NCBI GenBank assembly: GCA_903881535.1
Contig: CAIRTT010000354.1
Span: 1 to 5,440 of the forward strand
Direction: 5' to 3'
DNA from: an uncultured Armatimonadota bacterium
GTDB lineage: Bacteria; Armatimonadota; Armatimonadia; Armatimonadales; Armatimonadaceae
DNA: 5,440 nucleotides
Shown here: positions 1-3,130 of the stretch, in pieces
Position numbering within the stretch: the stretch's first letter is position 1
Layout: the number at the start of each line of letters is the position of its first letter
Notes under the pieces: generated by a model
Told to the model about the DNA's origin: nothing
The model's database searches: none
The model's input: the letters and a program-made list of their open reading frames with translations, nothing else
Program-made: the position numbers and the translations under genes

Positions 1-276
1 ACGACGACCATTCTTGGCACCGCCGGACGCATCGAAGTCGAGAGCCCATGGTGGCGCCCGAAGGCATTTGTCCTCCACCGGGATGGCAAGGATGCAGAGC
101 GTTTCTCCTTTGAGCACGAGGGTGAGGGCTTCCAGTTTGAGGCGATGGAAATCGCTGACTGCCTCCGTGCCGGCAAGACGGAATCATCGGTGATGCCACT
201 GAGCGACACGCTTTCGGTCATGCGTTCCCTCGATGCAGTCCGTGCACAGCTGGGCCTTGTTTACCCTGGAGAGTAG
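1..276 (+). CDS. Gfo/Idh/MocA-family oxidoreductase, C-terminal fragment (5' end outside window)
   Basis: Reading frame 1 is open from the first base to a TAG at 274-276 and gives the last 91 residues of a protein. The segment GEGFQFEAMEIADCLRAGK, followed by ES, VMP and a late VMRSLDAVRAQLG-YP ending, is the typical C-terminus of NAD(P)-dependent Gfo/Idh/MocA dehydrogenases, closest in style to the dihydrodiol-dehydrogenase-like branch. In this family the C-terminal alpha/beta domain carries the substrate pocket. The N-terminal Rossmann domain and the catalytic Lys-Pro motif lie upstream of the window, so substrate and cofactor preference cannot be read. Members usually oxidise or reduce sugars, inositols or related polyols in the cytoplasm. 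The stop lies 1 nt before the next ATG, and the next gene's ribosome-binding site sits inside this gene's last codons, so the two are almost certainly co-transcribed and probably translationally coupled. Confidence 0.82.
   Translation, partial: TTTILGTAGRIEVESPWWRPKAFVLHRDGKDAERFSFEHEGEGFQFEAMEIADCLRAGKTESSVMPLSDTLSVMRSLDAVRAQLGLVYPGE
268..273 (+). promoter_or_regulatory. Ribosome-binding site (GGAGAG) for the serine hydrolase
   Basis: GGAGAG lies inside the final codons of the upstream dehydrogenase, 4 nt before the ATG at 278. It decides the start: the in-frame ATG at 233 would extend the protein by 15 residues into the upstream gene and has no comparable purine-rich site. The arrangement (SD, stop TAG, T, ATG) is typical of translational coupling. 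Confidence 0.75.
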
Positions 277-277
277 T

Positions 278-1723
278 ATGGCAAAGCGTTTTCAGCGTAT
301 AGCACCAAGCCTTGCTGGCGTGGATGCGGCAGGTATCGAAGCATTCATCAACCGTGTCGATGCTGAAGTCGGTGGCCTGCACTCGGTGATGATGTTGCGT
401 GATGGCAATGTCTTTGCTGAGTGCTGGTGGAATCCATACAAGCCAGACTTTCAGCACACAATGTACTCGTTGAGCAAGAGCTTTACGAGTACGGCGGCTG
501 GTTTTGCGATGCTCGAAGGGAAGCTGCGCCCGACTGATCCTGTCATCAAGTTCTTCCCGGACAAGCTTCCGGCGAGTGTCAGTGTAAATCTTCAGGCGAT
601 GCAGGTTCAGCACCTCCTGATGATGGGGACGGGGCATGCGACTGAGCCAAGTGCACTTCTGCAGAGTGACCCCAATGCGGATTGGGTAAAGGTCTTTCTG
701 AATCATCCCGTCGAATTCACACCTGGGACGCACTTCGTCTACAACAGCGCTGCGACGTTTATGGTCTCGGCGATTGTTCAGCAAGTCACTGGGCAGACAG
801 TATTGGACTACCTTGGCCCGCGCCTGTTTCGCCCGCTTGGCATCGAGAATCCTGTTTGGGAAACCAACCCTGCCGGAATCACGGCTGGGGGCTGGGGACT
901 GCATATCCGAACGGAAGACATCGCCGCGCTCGGTGAGCTCTACCGTAACAAGGGTGTGTGGAAAGGCCTGCGGATACTGCCGCGTTCCTACGTGGATGCC
1001 GCTACCCAAAAGCAAATCAGCAACGGCAATGATCCCAACAGTGACTGGGCGCAGGGTTATGGCTACCAATTTTGGCGCTGTCGGAACAATGGCTTCCGCG
1101 GGGATGGTGCCTTTGGGCAATACTGTCTGGTTTTTCCTGAAAAGCAGCTGACCGTTGCCATCACGAGTGGTGTCGCAGATATGCAGCGTGTTCTCGACAT
1201 TTTGTATGCCACGGTCCTGCCGGCTGTTGGGGCATCCACCAATGCTCCCGCCGATAAGCGCTTGGCTGAGCGTACGCGCAAGGCCGAAGTTCCGGTTCCT
1301 AAAGCAGTGACATCGAGGGTTCGCCTTCCAATAGGAAAAACCTACGCATTTGATGCAAACGCCTATGGGATGGAGTCCATTCGATTTGCACCTGGTGGTG
1401 GTGGCGTGGAAGTCACGGTTATCCGCAACAGTAAAGAGCAGACATTGCTGGTGATGGAAAAGGGCTGGAAGGTTACGGACACTTCTTGGGAAGTCGGTTT
1501 GAACCGCCTGCAAACCGAGAGCCATGCGTATCGAAATGCGGCTCGCGGCGCGTGGACAACTACATCGGTGTATTCCATTAAGAATTACTATGTCGAAGAG
1601 CCGTATATCCAGTCCATCGACTTGTCCTTTGGACCCGGAACGCTGAGCTGGATGAGTAGTTTTATTGCGATGTTTGGTGGGGATGGCCGGATAGTGGCAT
1701 CCGCACGCGAAGTGAAATCTTAG
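278..1723 (+). CDS. Beta-lactamase-fold serine hydrolase (class C / penicillin-binding-protein-like family) with C-terminal beta-rich domain
   Basis: This gene encodes 481 residues starting MAKRFQRIAP. The catalytic motif SLSK (Ser64 nucleophile, Lys67 base) sits in MYSLSKSFTS, the pattern of the serine beta-lactamase/esterase/DD-peptidase superfamily. The second motif Tyr155-Asn156-Ser157 lies in FVYNSAATFM, and a GDGAFGQ segment (276-281 region) followed by ITSG (295-298) corresponds to the third, KTG-equivalent strand. The hydrolase domain spans about residues 15-320. Residues about 345-481 form a separate Gly- and beta-rich C-terminal part of unknown role. There is no signal peptide or membrane segment, so a cytoplasmic location is expected, which argues against a cell-wall or antibiotic-resistance role. 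Family members include esterases, lactonase-like enzymes and amidases, and the substrate cannot be read from sequence. Its place between two oxidoreductases suggests action on a small metabolite such as an acylated sugar or lactone (inference). The gene contains no TTA, CTA or TCA codons, which creates a long antisense open frame. Confidence 0.88.
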   Translation: MAKRFQRIAPSLAGVDAAGIEAFINRVDAEVGGLHSVMMLRDGNVFAECWWNPYKPDFQHTMYSLSKSFTSTAAGFAMLEGKLRPTDPVIKFFPDKLPASVSVNLQAMQVQHLLMMGTGHATEPSALLQSDPNADWVKVFLNHPVEFTPGTHFVYNSAATFMVSAIVQQVTGQTVLDYLGPRLFRPLGIENPVWETNPAGITAGGWGLHIRTEDIAALGELYRNKGVWKGLRILPRSYVDAATQKQISNGNDPNSDWAQGYGYQFWRCRNNGFRGDGAFGQYCLVFPEKQLTVAITSGVADMQRVLDILYATVLPAVGASTNAPADKRLAERTRKAEVPVPKAVTSRVRLPIGKTYAFDANAYGMESIRFAPGGGGVEVTVIRNSKEQTLLVMEKGWKVTDTSWEVGLNRLQTESHAYRNAARGAWTTTSVYSIKNYYVEEPYIQSIDLSFGPGTLSWMSSFIAMFGGDGRIVASAREVKS

Positions 1724-1727
1724 GAAC

Positions 1728-1732
1728 GGAAG
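1728..1732 (+). promoter_or_regulatory. Ribosome-binding site (GGAAG) for the aldo/keto reductase
   Basis: GGAAG, within the purine-rich run GGAACGGAAG, lies 6 nt upstream of the ATG at 1739 in the 15-nt gap after the serine hydrolase. Spacing and composition are good and support this start. No promoter fits in so short a gap, so transcription comes from upstream. Confidence 0.7.
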
Positions 1733-1738
1733 ATAACT

Positions 1739-2719
1739 ATGCCAACACTTAAAACCGCTTCTCTCCCAGGTGTGCGCTTGCCGATTACGCGCATTGTCCA
1801 GGGATCGATTCAGATCAATACCGAGGATGAAGCTATCGGCTTTGGCCAGCTCGACACCATGGTTGAAGTTGGAATCAATGCCATTGACTCCGCTTACATT
1901 TATGGTGGCGGTGCACAGGACAGAATCATCGGCCGCTGGATGCAGGCGCGTGGAAATCGTGACCAGCTGGTTGTGATTGCAAAGGGCTGTCACCCTGGTG
2001 ATGGACGTAACCGCGTCACGCCATACGACATCGGAACGCAGCTTCACGACATCCTCGTGCGCATGAAAACCGACTATGTGGACATGTTTGTTCTCCACCG
2101 TGATGACATTAATGTCCCGGTTGAACCTATTGTAGACACGCTGAACCAGTATGTCCGTGAGGGAAAGATTGGCGCATTTGGCGGCAGCAACTGGACAACA
2201 GCGCGTCTGGCCGAAGCGAATGCGTATGCAGCGGCATCCGGGCTGGTTGGATTTGCCTGTTCAAGCCCGAACTTCTCGCTTGCCCGTCAGCTCACAGAAC
2301 CCTGGGATGACTGTGTCACAATCAGTGGACCTGAAAATGCTGATTCCCGTGACTGGTACGCAGCGCAGAATACGCCGCTGTTTACTTGGTCATCGATGGC
2401 AGGTGGGTTTATGAGTGGCCGTATCACACGTACGAATACAGCAGACTTTACGGATTACTTTGGAAAGCTCGCTGTTGAGTGCTATGCATCCGAGGACAAC
2501 TTCCAGCGTGTCGACCGTGCTGGTGAGCTGGCGGCAGCGAAGGGCTTGACGATGCCACAAATCGCTCTCGCCTATGTCCTGAACTATCCGCTCAATATCT
2601 ATGCACTGGTTGGTTCGGCAAATGCGGACGAGATGACGGCAAATGCTGCCGCAAGTCTGGTTGAGCTTTCAGCTGCTGAAATGGATTACCTCGACCTAAA
2701 GGTTGATTCATTGGCTTAG
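1739..2719 (+). CDS. Aldo/keto reductase family oxidoreductase
   Basis: This gene encodes 326 residues, a normal length for a single (beta/alpha)8-barrel aldo/keto reductase. The catalytic tetrad is complete: Asp50 and Tyr55 in NAIDSAYIYGGG, Lys82 in VVIAKG and His120 in MFVLHRDD. The signature IGAFGGSNW (144-152) supplies the Ser-Asn that contacts the nicotinamide carboxamide in this family. The C-terminal part contains the usual LTMPQIALAYVLNYPLNIYALVGSAN segment, in which the cofactor phosphate or adenosine side is bound. The protein has no signal peptide and should act in the cytoplasm as an NAD(P)H-dependent carbonyl or sugar reductase/dehydrogenase. The exact substrate is unknown, but the SPNFSLA stretch and the overall pattern resemble the sugar/aldehyde-type branch (IolS/YajO-like). 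It is the last gene of the operon, 15 nt after the serine hydrolase and followed 27 nt downstream by an intrinsic terminator. Confidence 0.92.
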   Translation: MPTLKTASLPGVRLPITRIVQGSIQINTEDEAIGFGQLDTMVEVGINAIDSAYIYGGGAQDRIIGRWMQARGNRDQLVVIAKGCHPGDGRNRVTPYDIGTQLHDILVRMKTDYVDMFVLHRDDINVPVEPIVDTLNQYVREGKIGAFGGSNWTTARLAEANAYAAASGLVGFACSSPNFSLARQLTEPWDDCVTISGPENADSRDWYAAQNTPLFTWSSMAGGFMSGRITRTNTADFTDYFGKLAVECYASEDNFQRVDRAGELAAAKGLTMPQIALAYVLNYPLNIYALVGSANADEMTANAAASLVELSAAEMDYLDLKVDSLA

Positions 2720-2746
2720 TCGTTAATATTGCGAAGAGATGGCAAA

Positions 2747-2781
2747 CGCCGGTTGGTTCATCCAATCGGCGTTTTGCTTTT
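2747..2781 (+). terminator. Intrinsic terminator of the operon (hairpin family copy 1)
   Basis: The left arm CGCCGGTTGG (2747-2756) pairs with the right arm CCAATCGGCG (2762-2771) around the 5-nt loop TTCAT. All ten pairs form on the + strand, one of them G-U. The hairpin is followed by TTTTGCTTTT, and the flanking GCAAA before it can extend the pairing with TTTTGC, leaving a one-base bulge. Placed 27 nt after the aldo/keto reductase stop, it is a textbook rho-independent terminator. It is also the best-formed member of a three-copy family in this gap. Confidence 0.88.
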
Positions 2782-2888
2782 GGGTACGGGGCTGCCGTCC
2801 AAGCCAGACAACAGGGACGTCCATCGAACGACAACGTTTTGAAGGTACAGCTTTGTATCGAGCAAGTCTGTCGGTTTCTCTACCCTGA

Positions 2889-2922
2889 CACCGATAAGTA
2901 CATCCTATCGGCGTTTTGCTTT
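2889..2922 (+). repeat. Terminator-like hairpin, family copy 2
   Basis: The left arm CACCGATAAG (2889-2898), loop TACAT and right arm CCTATCGGCG (2904-2913) are followed by TTTTGCTTT. Eight of ten pairs form; the two failures are A-C mismatches. Compared with copies 1 and 3, the pair formed by left position 8 and right position 3 is A-T instead of T-A, a compensatory change. The tail TTTTGCTTT matches copy 1. It could still terminate transcription in the + direction, though no gene lies directly upstream of it. Confidence 0.7.
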
Positions 2923-3012
2923 GCCTCTGAGTACTCGCCACTTGTAGAATTCAGGGTGCTGAAAACGCTTTGTGATTGGTCGTTATGGGTTTCCACTATT
3001 TGGTAAACAACC

Positions 3013-3033
3013 TTCTATGGATATCTCATAGAA
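3013..3033. repeat. 21-bp inverted repeat TTCTATG-N7-CATAGAA
   Basis: Two perfect 7-bp arms flank the 7-nt centre GATATCT, whose first six bases are themselves palindromic. The element is AT-rich, unlike the GC-rich hairpin family on either side, and has no U-tract, so it does not look like a terminator. It ends 62 nt before the -35 box of the rhamnosidase promoter. Size and symmetry fit an operator for a dimeric regulator, but no regulator gene is in the window and the assignment is inference. Confidence 0.45.
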
Positions 3034-3060
3034 CGAATTAACATCCCGTACGCGCCCTTA

Positions 3061-3093
3061 CGCCAATTGGTTCATCCAATCGGCGCTTTGCTT
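3061..3093 (+). repeat. Terminator-like hairpin, family copy 3, just upstream of the rhamnosidase promoter
   Basis: The left arm CGCCAATTGG (3061-3070), loop TTCAT and right arm CCAATCGGCG (3076-3085) are followed by CTTTGCTT. Nine of ten pairs form, with one A-C mismatch. It shares the exact 19-mer TTGGTTCATCCAATCGGCG with copy 1 (2753-2771). The right arm ends 10 nt before the -35 box, so it could insulate the promoter from read-through. The U-tract is weaker than in copy 1. Confidence 0.7.
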
Positions 3094-3095
3094 CA

Positions 3096-3124
3096 TTGAC
3101 ACGCGCCGGATGTGTGCCTAATAT
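3096..3124 (+). promoter_or_regulatory. Sigma-70-type promoter of the rhamnosidase gene
   Basis: A perfect -35 box TTGACA (3096-3101) is followed after exactly 17 nt by TAATAT (3119-3124), which matches four of six -10 consensus bases including the key first TA and last T. The expected transcription start, about 6-8 nt after the -10, lies at about 3130-3132. That places it at the ATG of the rhamnosidase and implies little or no 5' untranslated leader. Confidence 0.7.
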
Positions 3125-3130
3125 TGACGC

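Larger units (their letters stand above)
2720..3130. other. Intergenic region (411 nt) with three related hairpins, a separate inverted repeat and a promoter
   Basis: No convincing protein-coding gene is present on either strand. Short open frames here run through the hairpins and have no recognisable domain. The region contains hairpin copies at 2747-2781, 2889-2922 and 3061-3093, an inverted repeat at 3013-3033, and the rhamnosidase promoter at 3096-3124. The stretches 2782-2888 and 2923-3012 hold nothing I can name apart from a weak 5-bp hairpin (TTCAG-GGTG-CTGAA, 2950-2963). They could be spacers, eroded genes or short non-coding transcripts, and the sequence alone does not decide. Confidence 0.7.

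Noticed and set aside
233..277. Upstream ATG at 233 as start of the serine hydrolase
   Set aside because: It would extend the protein by 15 residues into the upstream dehydrogenase and has no ribosome-binding site, whereas the ATG at 278 has GGAGAG at good spacing.
218..2098. Very long minus-strand open frame (626 codons) opposite the serine hydrolase and aldo/keto reductase
   Set aside because: It is exactly in codon register with the two + strand genes, which share a frame. It stays open because the sense genes lack TTA, CTA and TCA codons over this range. Its protein has no recognisable domain, while both sense proteins have intact catalytic motifs.
2739..2888. 49-codon + strand open frame with an SD-like GAAGAG before its ATG
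   Set aside because: It runs straight through terminator copy 1, the encoded peptide has no recognisable feature, and the purine-rich site is too close to the ATG (1 nt). It is most likely a by-product of the terminator sequence, though ribosome profiling could reverse this.
2592..2941. Two minus-strand open frames overlapping the end of the aldo/keto reductase and the intergenic region
   Set aside because: They cross the hairpin repeats, have no domain or supported start, and parts of their sequence are just translated hairpin.
2724..3126. The 8-mer TAATATTG occurs both at 2724-2731 and at the rhamnosidase -10 box (3119-3126)
   Set aside because: The first copy has no -35 box at proper spacing (TTGATT is only 15 nt away) and directly precedes a terminator. 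The repeat is short enough to be chance.
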